The notes under the pieces: model-generated
The model's database searches: none
What the model was told of the DNA's origin: nothing
What the model saw: the letters and a program-made list of their open reading frames with translations, nothing else
Position numbers and translations under genes: made by a program
In this document: positions 31,697 through 43,989 of the stretch, piece after piece
Layout of the letters: every line of letters begins with the position of its first letter
How positions within the stretch are numbered: the stretch's first letter is position 1
Source of the DNA: Rhizophagus clarus
Lineage: Eukaryota > Glomeromycota > Glomeromycetes > Glomerales > Glomeraceae
Assembly (NCBI GenBank): GCA_015698045.1
Contig: BLAL01000246.1
Location: 682,001-746,000 of the forward strand
Direction of reading: 5' to 3'
Length of the DNA: 64,000 bases

Positions 31697-33409
31697 ATGA
31701 GTATTGCTTCTTCTTCCTCTTCAGCAGTTCCGGCAACTCCATTGAGACAGGTCCAAAGGAGACCGAGTGTTGAAACAACAGTAGATATTGACTATAATCG
31801 CCATCCCAATTTACAAGCTTATTGTGAAGAATTAAAAAAATTACAAAATTACCGTATGCAAGAGAAGGCACAAAAAGCCCGACAAATGCTTAAAATGCTA
31901 CAATGGAGTGTTGTTGACTACAAATCGTTGATTGATGCAGGATGGAAGGTCGAAAGTCCAAAATCATCAACTAAAATGATCCCGTGCTTTAACATAAAAC
32001 TAGTTTTAACCATATTAATGGAAAACAGAAATGACAATCTTTCTCAAGTAGAAAGTATACTTCAAAATTTATTGAATAAAGGTGAAATTTATGATAATAA
32101 TGATGATTCGATACTTGTTAGAATATTAAAATACCCTTTACAATTAACAAACCCATCAAGGCTACTTAAATATTATTATTCAAAATTCTGTGATATTGAT
32201 ACACTTACGGTTATAGAAGCAATTTCGGCCGTAATTTCATATTCCTCTAGTTCTAGAAACTCTCCAACTGTCAATCATATAAAGGCAGAGCTGTGGTCAA
32301 GTATTTTTTCCAATGCCTTTATTCTTAGTGATCAAAGCACAAAGTTTGTTCCTACCTGGGGATACTATCATAAATTTTCAGATGGCCATAGTAAAGGTAC
32401 TTCAAAATCAGGGTTTGCAGCAACAGTTACAAGTAAGGATGGTAGTACGCTTCCATTTTTTATTGCTAAATTTGATAGTAAAGAAAAAGAGACACACAAG
32501 TACGGTTCTTCAGTTATATTAGATGCTGCTTTTGAATTCAACCGTATTTTTTCACTAGCAGACGGTCTAACAGAAGATGAAGTCAACAAAACGAAATTAC
32601 ATATAGCTTTAATAAGTGAAACAAAAATTTATTTAAGTACACTTATGCCTGTTTTTAATGAAAAAGATTTAGCTTTCATTTATGTGCATCAAGATTTTAA
32701 ACGTAGATATGAATTAAAAACATCAAACGTCGAAGAGAATGTAAAAAATGTTTTACGTTTAGTATCTTACCTTCGAGAAATTGTTTGTTCTGACGGTTTA
32801 TGGATCCAACAAATATTAATTAGAAATACTGACAAATCCAACTCTGTATTAGATACCGTATTACCAGTACTACCATTTGAAGCTGAACCACCTCGTGCTT
32901 ATGAATCAAAATTCACGCCACTTCAAAAACGAATAAGTTATAAATTAAATGTTTTAGAAAGTATAGAAGAGGGAACACCATCACAACAACCAGTAGAGCC
33001 ACAAATACAACCACCTCCACAAACACAATCAATTCCAATAGGGCCACAAATACAACCATCTCCAATAGGATTACAAACACAACCACCTCCAGTAGAGCTA
33101 CTAACACCTCCAATAGGGCCACAAACAGGATCACTAACACAACCAACTCCGCAAACACAACCAACTCCGCAAACACAACCAACTCCACAAACACAACCAA
33201 CTCCGCAAACACAACCAATTCCGCAAACACAACCAATTCCACAAACACAATCAACTCCGCAAACACAAACATCTCTAATAGTAGGATCACAAACACAACA
33301 ACCACCACAAACGCAACCACAAGAAATTCCATCGGTAGAGCAACAAACACAACCGCCAGTAGAGCAACAAACACAACCGCAAGTATCACAATCACAATCA
33401 CTAGATTAA
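31697..33409 (+). CDS. Unrecognised paralog-family protein 2 with Pro/Gln repeat tail (570 aa)
   Basis: A single uninterrupted frame from ATG (MSIASSSSSAVPATPL) to TAA. Residues about 30-410 align along their length with the protein encoded at 24012-25597: DYNRHPNLQAYCEELK, AISAVISYSSSS, KAELWSSIFSNAFIL, FAATVTSKDGSTLPFFIAKF, LMPVFNEKDLAFIYVHQD, LRLVSYLREIVCSDGLWI. The last 145 residues are unique: low-complexity Pro/Gln/Thr with about eight copies of TPQTQP or IPQTQP. The acidic positions that suggest a nuclease-like core in the first paralog are not conserved here, so catalysis is doubtful for this copy. No signal peptide. The duplicated 4-kb segment begins 35 bp after its stop codon. Confidence 0.8.
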   Translation: MSIASSSSSAVPATPLRQVQRRPSVETTVDIDYNRHPNLQAYCEELKKLQNYRMQEKAQKARQMLKMLQWSVVDYKSLIDAGWKVESPKSSTKMIPCFNIKLVLTILMENRNDNLSQVESILQNLLNKGEIYDNNDDSILVRILKYPLQLTNPSRLLKYYYSKFCDIDTLTVIEAISAVISYSSSSRNSPTVNHIKAELWSSIFSNAFILSDQSTKFVPTWGYYHKFSDGHSKGTSKSGFAATVTSKDGSTLPFFIAKFDSKEKETHKYGSSVILDAAFEFNRIFSLADGLTEDEVNKTKLHIALISETKIYLSTLMPVFNEKDLAFIYVHQDFKRRYELKTSNVEENVKNVLRLVSYLREIVCSDGLWIQQILIRNTDKSNSVLDTVLPVLPFEAEPPRAYESKFTPLQKRISYKLNVLESIEEGTPSQQPVEPQIQPPPQTQSIPIGPQIQPSPIGLQTQPPPVELLTPPIGPQTGSLTQPTPQTQPTPQTQPTPQTQPTPQTQPIPQTQPIPQTQSTPQTQTSLIVGSQTQQPPQTQPQEIPSVEQQTQPPVEQQTQPQVSQSQSLD

Positions 33410-33443
33410 TAAAACCAGGAAATTGACTCGAGCTCAACTTGAT

Positions 33444-36400
33444 CTTGTCAAGTGATTTGCCTAAAGGCTTCATAAATAAATCAATCTATTTACATAATTT
33501 CACATTGTTAAATTAAAAATATATTATGTAAAATTCATCAAAGTTACTATGTTATTACACTCGTAAATTCAAATATTTATTGGTTTATAGGAATCTATTT
33601 ATTTTTTGTATTATTTAAATTCAATTTATCTATTGCTTACTATTTTCTATTATTATTTCTAAATTATTGAATGTAATAAAATTGATTTCAACTATTTGTT
33701 TACTTTTCTTTCTAAATACCATATATTTCTTGAAATTAATCCTTTTTCATGCTCACAAGTAATAAGAAGGATGTAAAAAATAGCTTTTTCATATGTATGT
33801 TAAACTTTGTCGTTTATTTATTATCACATGTTATAATTTTCTTAGCTATAATTCAATTTATTTAAGATACTACTGTATCGTTTACAATAAACTAACATGA
33901 AATTCCCTATACATCTCCACCTCCTATAATTATATTTGTTCTAACATTTGGGAGTTGGATAGTCACAAAGCACGTCTAGCGGTTCATAGCTATGATTAAC
34001 AACAAATAAATTTAACACCACATCTTATCATATTGGCGAGCGGAGTTTAGGGTTTATAGGGTAGGATTAATTTAGTGTTTAAATCGAAGATCAATAACAT
34101 GAGAGTTATTGGAGGTGGAGTTGGAAGCAGCATAATATACCAAAAATTATACATGCGGATACATTGCGCACAGAATTATGTGCGGAAATCTCTCATTCAT
34201 GTGCAATCGCACATGACCGTACTACTAAAATCACGCCGAGTTATCGTTATAACATTGCATGATTTAATTTTAATATTCAAAATGTGATCATTAATTCTTT
34301 TAAAAGAAAAAAAATTTTATTCGTGCATTTTTTTCAGCAGATATTAACGTTTGTATTAGTGAACTGTGAATAAAATATTATGTTTTTAATTTGGTGATAA
34401 ATGATGATAACAAGACACCAATCATTTGATAGGGATCTACGATCTACGAATAATAAATAATTAAATTTGGTATCGTGTTTGTAAAAATAATATAAAACAA
34501 AGATTTTATTTATTCTTTCTTCAAAAACAAAGTTTTTTTTTTTAATTAAATTAATAAACATAATAAAACCAGATTAAATTAAACCATCTTGATTCTCTTA
34601 ATTGAAACAAATAAAAACAAATGATTTAAATTAATAATTACAAATGACTAAATCTATAATTAAATTAATAAAAGCAAATAATTAACTAAATAAAGATAAT
34701 TAATTAAATTGATGTTTATAATTGTAAATGGAAGAAAAGATCTCTTTTTTTCATTTCAATTACTGTAAAATTATAGAAATTGTATGAGATTATGTCAATG
34801 CGATCGGAAAGATTTGAAAGCGATATCTATTCATTAACATTAATACCAAATAATTCTAACTCTTAACCAATATTTGCCGATCATCTTGAAGGATTCCTTT
34901 GATTGCGGCGCCGTTAGCAGTTAACATTTAGGAATAATCGGTTATCTTCCTATTCGTACCTGATCACAACGATTGAATACTACCTCATAATGAAGACGAA
35001 ATTAATCTTTCCTATAAATATACAAATATCTTTCATCTAAATAATTTAACATTTATCTAAATAAATGATATTATTATTTCCTATTTCTTATTTTTCGGGT
35101 ATGATTTACGTGTTCGTTATTCGATTTATTTGTTTTTTTTTTTCACTCAATAAGATCAATATATCAAAACCATTAAATAATTCTTTATATTCACATCATT
35201 TCACATAAGAATCTTTAATTTATTTCAATAAATGGTATAAATATACCCTTAAAAATATTGACAATAAAGATCATAAAAATTGAAATCTTGAAACTTACCC
35301 TATTTTCACTTCTTAAAATACTAGCTAATACACTGCATGCAAATGCTCTAAATGTTTTCCGTTGTTTGATCATGTTTTTTCCGGCGTTCGAATTTGTTAA
35401 ATGGAGCGGAAAATCGCACATTACGTACAGTATTGAGTGTTCTATGAGAAATATAGATTAACATGATACTGTACTTCCCAGAAGCCAATATTCAATGTTA
35501 ATCTGATACCAATATAATATTTTTGTCCTCCTCCTAATAGATCGATTGCGAGAAACCTTAAACATTGAATTTGGGGAATCTTTTTTTTTTGACCTATACC
35601 CTTTATTATCTTTCCATTAGTCCACCTTTTTATTCTCAATTCAGTTTCTTCGTTCTGTCTTGCGTAAGTAAAGCAAAAATCAAACGAAAAATACAAAAAG
35701 ATCAAGCGTACCATTATTTACATCATCAATATCAAACGAACGAGTATATTTCGCAAAGTAATAATAAGTTATGTTATAAGCAGGCTTGATCATTTGATTG
35801 CTGAGAAAATCGTGATCATTAACACTAATTAATGATTTTATTTACGGATTCAGCCTCTTCTCAGCAATTATGCGATATGTAGCTTTGTATAGCATCATTC
35901 TTTGGCGACATGCTTATAATACATATTTTATTTAAAGCAAAGATGCAGACCTGATTCCTAGTGGAGTTGAAATTATTATAAATTTGCATAATAGCATGGG
36001 TTACATGGTACTTACGAAGGATAACTTAAGAACGACATATGTATAACATGAAAAATTTCTTTTTTACGTTACTTTTTTAGTTTTACTTGTGTTACCACCG
36101 ATTTTATGCTGATTGACTGGTAGTAACAGACAGATAAATATAATTTTTATAACGCAATTTGTGACGATTTTTATACAATTAGTGATAAATTATAGTGTGC
36201 TAATAAGCAGTGTGTATTTATAAAATTGACAACAATCGGTATATGACAATTGACAGAATTTAACAATAACGATGTTTTACTAGGAAATCGGAAATGATCG
36301 GCGGTCTTTTATTAACAAACAAAAGAAAATACAATATTACTGCCTCACTCGGCGCTCTGTAATATTCGTACTATCCTATCCTTTTGTTAACAATCACTCA

Positions 36401-37360
36401 CTCACAATCAGTCACACTCACAATCACATTCACCATCCATTCCTTATATAATATTCAAAATTCAGGACAATTTGTCAAAAGGGCAATTTGTTGTATGGCC
36501 GAATTGCCCATAGTACAATTTGTCTACAGGTCAATTTGTCGGTCGGCCAATTTGTCCTAAATAAGCCTCAATCGGATCCCTCCCAGCCACCCATTAGCTA
36601 TATTTATAAACTAAAAATAAACTACCTATAAATATAAATCACTAAAATATACATAAATAAATATAAAATATATAAAATATAAAATCCTAATCTAAAACTA
36701 ACTGCCTAAAATTTTTCGTGACACTTGTGTATATTTGATTGGTGAATTATTTCAGTTTTACATTTTTATTTTTATCAGACTAGAACGATGAGTGGTTCGT
36801 TAATGGTTGTTTGTAATAACTTTTAGTTTCTTAATTCTTTTTATTTTTTTAAAATTATTCGGTCTTTTTTGGAAACGAAACATTAAACTATTAATAAGTT
36901 TATTTCAATTACTACTAGCTTTTGGGTATAAACCTAGTAAATCGTGATTTGTGATCTCGTGATTTCAAAAGATCAGTTTTGTAAAACGTGTATCTTATTA
37001 CTTCAATTTTTATTACACAACTTAATAATAAAAAATTAAATTTTCCTTAATTTAAATTTAATCATCTATCGATGATTTTGAGCTTTATTTTAAGAATTCT
37101 CTAATATAACTGGAAATAAATGTATTTATTAACGAAATATTTTAGATGTGAACACTATAGAATAGTTTATTGAATATACTTTAAAGAAAATAATTTTTAA
37201 TAACAAAATGTGTTTTATAATTATATAATAATATATTTTTTTTTCTTATAACATTTTTTTTTATATATTACACAAAGTCGGAATTTTGAACATTCTCAAG
37301 TCGGAAAAGGACTGAATTTATCGTTCCAGTCCGATATTAATCGAGTAATCGTCACGATTC
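33444..37360 (+). repeat. Segmental duplication, copy A
   Basis: 3.9 kb that aligns end to end with 45744-49994 in the same orientation, from CTTGTCAAGTGATTTG to AATCGTCACGATTC, with scattered substitutions and small indels (a few percent by eye). No conserved coding frame: short frames in one copy are shifted or cut in the other. Copy A carries the 36093-36722 insertion; copy B carries the 47372-48288 element. Confidence 0.85.
36093..36722. mobile_element. 630-bp insertion with 8-bp target duplication
   Basis: Flanked by ACTTGTGT at 36085-36092 and 36723-36730; copy B of the segmental duplication has the site empty (TTTTACTTGTATATATA near 49300). The insert is non-coding. It includes a cluster of five (A/T)CAATTTGTC motifs, direct or variant, at 36463-36560 and a run of CACTCACAATCA repeats near 36400-36430. 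The termini are not clearly inverted. An 8-bp duplication suits a hAT-type non-autonomous element; the family is uncertain. Confidence 0.7.
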
Positions 37361-37564
37361 AAACCAATCAATGATAAAGAACATAAATTGAGGATTGACG
37401 TTCATTCTCTTCCCTTCTTTCTCGTTCATTCTTTTCCCTTCTTCTTTGTTCACCCTCTTCTATTCTTCTTTCTTCTCTTTGTCTTTTAGATAGCTTTTTT
37501 GCAAGGCTCATGCTGTTATGATTTTCCTAAATGAAAGACAACCGGTTTCAAAAAATATGTTTTC

Positions 37565-37790
37565 TATATCGCTTTACCTCAGTTTGGATGTACGCTCATG
37601 TAAATAAGAGCTGAACTTTCTTCCCTAAATATGAGTGTAATTATACTGAAATTGATGGTAATTACATGTAACTTTCAGTGAGATTGTATGCTGATATCAA
37701 AATGTGATTTAATTCAAATACAGCCTCTAACGCAAATTCAACAAGAAGGAGCGGATATTGCTTGCTATGATCCAGAAATAAATGAAATTG
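37565..37790 (-). pseudogene. Decayed fragment of the paralog family (third copy)
   Basis: The plus-strand text CTCATGTAAATAAGAGCTGA, ATATGAGTGTAATTATACTG and GATGGTA follows 24280-24550 closely (CATAAATAAGAGCTGAACAT, ATGGGAGTAATTGTACTAAG). It is therefore a minus-strand remnant of the gene family at 24012-25597. Only the middle third is present and it is broken. It lies just beyond copy A of the segmental duplication. Confidence 0.65.
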
Positions 37791-37989
37791 TAAAATCACC
37801 TAAAAACCATTCAGAAATAACTACATATTTATTTTTTTTCCGGTAGACTGATAAAATTGCCGATCTCTCTGTCCATGTGTACGGTATAGCTGAGGTATGA
37901 TTTAGATTAAATCGTGGTGTAGAAATAGAGATTTTTATCCGCCATTTTGTTTCTGAAAAATATTCCTGAATCCTAAATTCCAAATTCAA

Positions 37990-38946
37990 CTCACTATATT
38001 GAAAGTAATTGTCAATAAGACTTTAGTGAGCGTACACACTTTCCACCAGTTAAGAGGTTTATTTACTATAAATGAAATTCGCCAATTTGCACCAGAAGAG
38101 TTTCTACAGATTGTTTTTGGAATGACCATGTTTTTAAAGATATGCAGCAATGTTAGAAATCATGCGGCTGTACATTGATCTCGTTATATTGGAATATTTT
38201 TACATCAAAACCTGTTTATAATTTATTGATGTTAATTTTAAAAATACTATTCACATCATAGTTATTATATAAGTAATAATCAATATTTTTTTACCTTTAT
38301 AGTTAATGAATATAATATGCAAAGAGATATTCTAAGCGTTAATTTTTTTAAAAAAATGCTTTTTTAAGCGTTAATTTCATCAAATCATATATTTAAAATG
38401 TTCATTGAAAGATTTCATCGTATGCTGACGAAACCCTACATTTTCATATTCATGTTAATCAATTGACCAAGACATGCCAGAGAAAAATAACAATCAGATA
38501 GTATTGATTTGTTACCTTAAAAACTAAGAATATAGTCTCTGACAGGTTTCGTAATGTTTGTCAAGTCGTAGACATTATTAAAAATATCTGCGGTTCCAAT
38601 TATTAATTGTTTTAACGACCCATGAATATTTAACAAAAATAAAATTAAATTAATTGCAATTTTAGAAATTACAAAATAAGTTAATAGTGAAATTAAAATG
38701 GTTTAAGTTTCATACCTCCAATTTGCTTCTGATAATTCTTTAGGCACATGTGACTTTTAAAATATGTCACAATATCCGTGTACCATATAATAATAAGAAT
38801 ATGCGAAAATCTCCAGAGTTCCAGTAATTAAATTTAATGCGGAACGAACGTTTGAACTATCATCTGTCGCACCTACAAACTTTTGAATACCAGTATGACT
38901 TTCACTTGAAAAATCACTAATTTTCCAAGGATATCATGCCCATTGC
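37990..38946. pseudogene. Degenerate coding remnants of an unrecognised protein
   Basis: Minus strand 38946-38719 reads like an exon after TTATTTCAG: WKISDFSSESHTGIQKF, VGATDDSSNVRSALNLITG, TLEIFAYSYYYMVHGYCD, with stops, ending at a GGAG|GTATGA donor. A second minus piece near 38600-38520 reads NNVYDLTNITKPVRDYILSF-stop. A plus-strand piece near 38080-38200 reads HQKSFYRLF and YAAMLEIMRLYIDLVI. No domain is recognised. The composition and splice-like borders argue for a dead multi-exon gene rather than chance. Confidence 0.4.
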
Positions 38947-38969
38947 TGAAATAAATAAAATAAATAAAC

Positions 38970-41090
38970 GAAATTCCAGTGAGGTTTCTCATCCATCCAT
39001 CTACGGCTTAAATAAAATTTGTAAAAAAAAATAATTAAAAACCAATTTTAATATAATTATCTAATCTAGCAATATAGCATTACATTAACCCTAACCCATA
39101 AAATTTCCTGTGTTTACGAGTGTTTTCTGATGGTAGGATATAATTAGATTTGGGTTGCTTAAAAAATTCAATTATAAAGTATAAACAGGTGTTCAACTAG
39201 ATGCCGTGGGCAGACCACAACGTACAAATGCCTTTGCGATTGAAAATTAATCAAATAAACTCTGATTTTGAGAGAGCAGTACTAAAATGTTCTTTCCATA
39301 CTTAAATCTAAAATTTTTCAAGTATTCTGGCGTTTAGCATATAACATAATCGCGTACCTCGCGTACTTCCACCATATACAGTATATGGTATGCTTTACGA
39401 ATTGAATGTCTAATTACTCATTGTGCTCCTTTTTTTTGAATTTGATGGTATACTGTCCAACATTTTAAAGTCTTAAAAAGATTATCGAACATTGATTATC
39501 TATTAAATTATCATGTGATAAGAACCAATCAATGGAATTGTTTTGGAAATTGAACATCGGGACCAAAATCTAGAAAAAATAAAAAAAAAAAAAAATGATT
39601 TACAAACTTTAATTAGTAATGATGCTGTTTTTTTTGGAAGATATTGAGAACATATTCCTAATCATGTTTTTCATAGCATAAGGTTCAGTTTCGAGGGTTT
39701 CAGCTGACTTTTTTCCATAGGATCATCTGGTGATTTGATCATTCTCTTAATTACTCAATAATTTAAAATTTTTTTTTTTTTTTTATTCAATATTCAATTT
39801 TTTTTACTTGCTGCATGAAAGTTGTTGCTGTTGAAGTTGTTGTAATTATAATAACTTCGTCCTTGAACAAATTCATTAAAAAAAAGTATAATTTTATTTT
39901 TATCGAGTTGAACCTATTGTCCTTTTACGATGTGATAAATTTAAATCCATAGTCATGGTCTGATAATTAGGATCAAGATTTACTGCTTTATTAGGTTTTA
40001 TTCTTTTTGTAGTAGTAATTTATTAGATTTAGGAAGAAATTATAAATACTGTAAAAATGTTTACTCTTAATAATATTTTTAATATACTTACTTATATTGC
40101 TTTAATTAATCTTCGTTATATTTCTTTGTTTTATTTAATTATTAATTTCTGTTTTTTATGTTTATCAGTTGATTAAAAAAAAACCTTTAAAAACAAACAT
40201 AAATTTGGAAATGATCAAAATTTGTTATTTATAATACTAGGACGTGTTGTTTTACATTTCAAGTTATAGTTTGAGTTTGGCCAAGAGAAACAAGTGAAAT
40301 AAGCATAATAATGTTGTTCTGTAATTATTAAAGTTTATATATATTGATTTTTATGGAACTAGCTTAATTATTTTTAATAATACTGACGCGTTTTTAAAAA
40401 TTTCATAAATTTCATGTAATATAATATTTATAATATTTAATATAATGCAAATGAACTTTTATTTATTAAAATTGTGCTCCTTTGTAATAACATTTAAAAG
40501 TATGCAAAACGCATATTTTTTATTCTTTAACATTTTTTAAAAAAAAAGCGCAAAAAATTTTTCTAAGACGAAAAAAACTGCGAAGTCAAATTTATGACAG
40601 TCAAGCAAATTGTCATTTACAGTTGTACTCTAAAGCAATATATTCGACGTAACCTGGCACACATTTAGGTCGTGCTAGGATTACTCCACATTATGACGTG
40701 AAAAAAGAATTATTTGGAGTTATTTTCTTTTATGATTACGCCTGGGCAGTATATCCGACATTCTCAAAATTTCATTGAGAATTAAACAATAATGAAAAGT
40801 CTCATAAATCATTAAACAATATTTTATACAAAGTACAGATAGTTTAATTAATTAATTTCTATACAGAAAAGCATTAATTATGATATTAATAAAAGATTAT
40901 GAACGTTCCTTCAGCAAAACATGTATGTTCCTTCTGGTATTATGTGCCATTATAATATACTATCTATGTCCCTACCACCATTATTACTATGCTACTATAC
41001 GTATATAAAAAGTAAAAAATATTTTTGCAAGAAATTAGTGAATTGAAAAAAAAGAGGTGTATTTTTTTCATTTGCAAAGAACGGTAACTT
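38970..41090. other. Gene-free stretch with dispersed repeat copy 3
   Basis: 40110-40240 is the third copy of the repeat found near 18.5 and 26.3 kb. The palindrome CACCATATACAGTATATGGT lies at 39368-39390. Nothing else could be supported. Confidence 0.45.
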
Positions 41091-41098
41091 AAGACGAA

Positions 41099-43893
41099 TC
41101 ACATATGAACAGAAGAAGTATCTCGGTTTTCAATGGTTAATTTTTTTGATATGTTGAATGGAAAATAATCCAACTTTTGTTTTTTATTTTTTGCTCCTGG
41201 ATTTACCTCAAGATACCCCTTATCGTCAAAATATGGCCGTTTTTCTAAAGCTCTATCAATAGAAGCAGCACCAACACCTTCAAGGGTGTTCAACAACCTA
41301 TTCCTATCCCAAAAATTGGGATTAATTTCCTTGATAATGGCAAATTTTGCCCGTGAGGAAAAAACGGGTCCAAAATGTTTTTTGAAATTTTCTTTCGAAA
41401 TGACCGTAACATCTTCTCTTAGTCCCCCTTCATATGGTCGTGAAGTGAATATATTTGTAATAGGTATATAAGTACAATCACCAATATATTTAAAAAAACT
41501 ATCTAGGTTCTTCTTATCTTCATCATCAACCTGATCTTGGTACATCGTTACGGAACCATAGTCCCACTTGCATTGATTCATCACTAGGAGTTTAAGTTTG
41601 CAATCAACTTCTCTAACAAGGATTACATCTGCAGATTTAGCAGATTTACCATTAATAACCACAACATTACCACTCTTCCAGTTGATTTTTTCGTCATTTG
41701 ATTTGTTTGTTAACTCCGTTGTTGTGGTTGGAAATTGCTCACTAGACTCACATACATGAAGTTCTTTCAACTTAACGGTATAATTAAAGTATTCATCTAA
41801 CTCACTAGCGCAAGGATATAGTTCTTGTAACTTCATGTGAGTCTTTCCCAATCTTATCTTCAGATTAGTGCGAAATGTTTCATGATATGCCACGAACTTC
41901 TCCAATTCTTGCCAATATATATTTTCTTCAAAAAGCTTTTTGGTAAGTTGAAGATCAACAATATCTAAAACATCATTGTAGAGGCAGATAAAATAGAATG
42001 GCAACTTGATGATGAACGAATCATCTTTAGATGAAAGAGAGAGAATAATATGTTTATCACGTTCCAGACTTCTGATTGTGATATTTGAATCTTTGTCCAA
42101 AATTTCTTCTCCTGAAACGGGAGTACCTTCAATACAATAAGATAGGAGTTTCAAAGCAACTTGTTTGTTTTTTCTAACATATGCTTTTATATTATACTGC
42201 CCATCAAGTGCACTCATAACATCATAGAAAATGGATGCAAACACAATTTTTTCAGTTTCAAGTCTCGCAAAGAATTCTTTTCCATTTAAACCGGATGGTC
42301 CAAAGCAGACGATAAAAAGTCGTTCAAGTGCACGAGGCAACCCACCGGTATCCTCCAGAAGCTGAAGCATTGGGAAACTAAATTTCCACTTGTATGCATA
42401 GTTTTTAATTCCCGCTTTAAATTTCTCTGCAAAATAATCCATAATCTGAATAATGGATTCTATATTCAATAATGGACACTCGACAAAGTAGAATGAGATC
42501 CTCGACGCTTCTTTTTGTTCAATGACAGCCAGTGGTGCTGTCCCTGAGAGGAATGGCATGACAAAGGTATGTGTAGTAGAAAGCATATACGTCGAAATAA
42601 TATGGATCATATTATAGAAGAGACCGATTGGCGGAGTCGAAATATCCTTTTTATCCCATAAATCAATAAGTTGAAATTCATCAATATGAAGATATAGGAA
42701 AATTTTGCGGCCATTGGGGAGATTTAGGGAACTGTGAATTTCGCTGATGACAACATTAATAGTAAAAAGATCAATAAGTCTATCTTTGCCTGCATAAGCT
42801 TCAATAGCGATGTAGAATTCTTGAAATGTCATCATATATTCTTTTTCAATAAAATATGCATACGCAATGCGTAAGCCAATGATCGCTGATGCATTTAGTT
42901 TATAGTCTTTTTCAGTGAGTGCATAGCCATTTGCGAAGTCAATAAGAAGATATTCAAAATGTATACCAGTCCACCTTATTTCTTGAGGAATATCATATTT
43001 TGCATAAATTTTAGGCAAGTCATTTTTGATTTGATTAAAAAGTTCCTGACCAAATCGAGTTTTACCTATAGTATTTACAAGATAATGAGAATGAGTAATT
43101 GATACAAATTGTTTAGGAAAAACACAAAGAAACAATACCTATCCCCGGGGCTCCTCCACTGACTAGACACCAGTAGTTCGATTTTCCAATCCGTTTCGTA
43201 ATATTACTGTATACCGTTTCATCTACCTTACGCATCGCATCTTCGAAATTACGTTGTTGCAATGGCATTGCTAGCGAGTCGGATACGTTAGGAAAACAGG
43301 GGCCCGTACACGCAGCCCTCTTAGCAGCCTCAATAGCTCCTCTAAATGAAACAGCCTCAATAGCTCCTCTAGATGAACCTATGGTAATATTTTATATTAA
43401 ATCGAATATTTGTATATTGTTCGAGAGGTAAAATATTCAAAGATATGAAAGGTAATTAAAAAAAAAAAAAGAATATGATACAGTGCAAGGTTAAAAATTA
43501 AATAAAGGTATTTTTTTTCAACTGTAAATTTCGATTAAACACCGGGAGACACTTACCAATGGCGGCTTGCACGATGATGACACTTTTATCGGCTGCAACT
43601 TGATTTGGAAAATAATTCAAAAAGTAGACGAAGGATTTCAATTGTTCGCCTTCCATTTTAATTTGTTCTTCAGTAATATCTGATTTAAACTTAGAGATGT
43701 CGATCTTCCAAAGTTTCATAAGGTCGAATCTTTGTTCTATTGCTTCCTGCTGTTTCCAAATAATATACTTGAGTTGTCCAATTTTGAGATGTCCAAGCTC
43801 GACTTTAGAATCAGCAATAGTGTTGATTTCATTAACGTTAACAGTAAAATCATGAGAGTTTTCGAATAATACACAATTTAATACAATTGCCAT
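41099..43893 (-). CDS. Crinkler (CRN) effector: ubiquitin-like header, P-loop NTPase, PD-(D/E)XK nuclease (847 aa)
   Basis: Three exons: 43557-43893, 43139-43378 and 41099-43065. The introns have GTAAGT...CATAG (178 bp) and GTATTG...TATAG (73 bp) borders, and the joined length is exactly 848 codons. The N-terminus (MAIVLNCVLFENSHDFTVNV, then LKYIIWKQQEAIEQRF, LWKIDI) is the CRN header. The P-loop GAPGIGKT (aa 188-195) is created by splicing exons 2 and 3; Walker B is IFLYLHIDEF (aa 314-323). The C-terminus has Asp672 in SADVIL and Gln690-x-Lys692 in NQCKW, the Asp...QxK signature of the restriction-like nuclease seen in CR effectors. Such proteins are thought to act inside host or rival nuclei. 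Exon 2 contains a 24-bp coding tandem repeat (RGAIEA twice). All motifs look intact, so it is probably functional. Confidence 0.9.
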
Positions 43894-43952
43894 TTTGGAG
43901 ATAATACTGTAAAGTAGAAATGATTATTTAGAGAAAGAATTTTTTTTTTTTG

Positions 43953-43980
43953 ATAAAAAAGTTTGAGGGTATATATATAC
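43953..43980 (-). promoter_or_regulatory. TATA-type core promoter of the Crinkler gene
   Basis: On the minus strand TATATATATACCCTCAAACT lies about 60-85 bp upstream of the Crinkler start codon. The TATA-like run and the CCCTCAAACT motif adjoin. The motif recurs before the gene at 31697. Confidence 0.45.
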
Positions 43981-43989
43981 TTGTAAAAA

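Noticed and set aside
32913-33473. 186-codon minus-strand frame rich in Val, Leu, Phe and Ala
   Set aside because: It is antisense to the Pro/Gln repeat tail of the 31697-33409 gene; its hydrophobic repeats simply mirror CAA/CCA codons.
34075-34287. 70-codon plus frame in duplication copy A
   Set aside because: Copy B has indels in the same stretch that shift the frame, so no protein is conserved.
35100-35450. Overlapping frames of 67-68 codons on both strands
   Set aside because: They are mutually antisense and lie in the segmental duplication, where the partner copy does not preserve them.
35442-35714. Minus-strand frame conserved for about 45 codons with 48672-48920
   Set aside because: The frames part after an indel in a homopolymer, and the differences between copies are mostly replacement changes. 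This is expected from a recent non-coding duplication.
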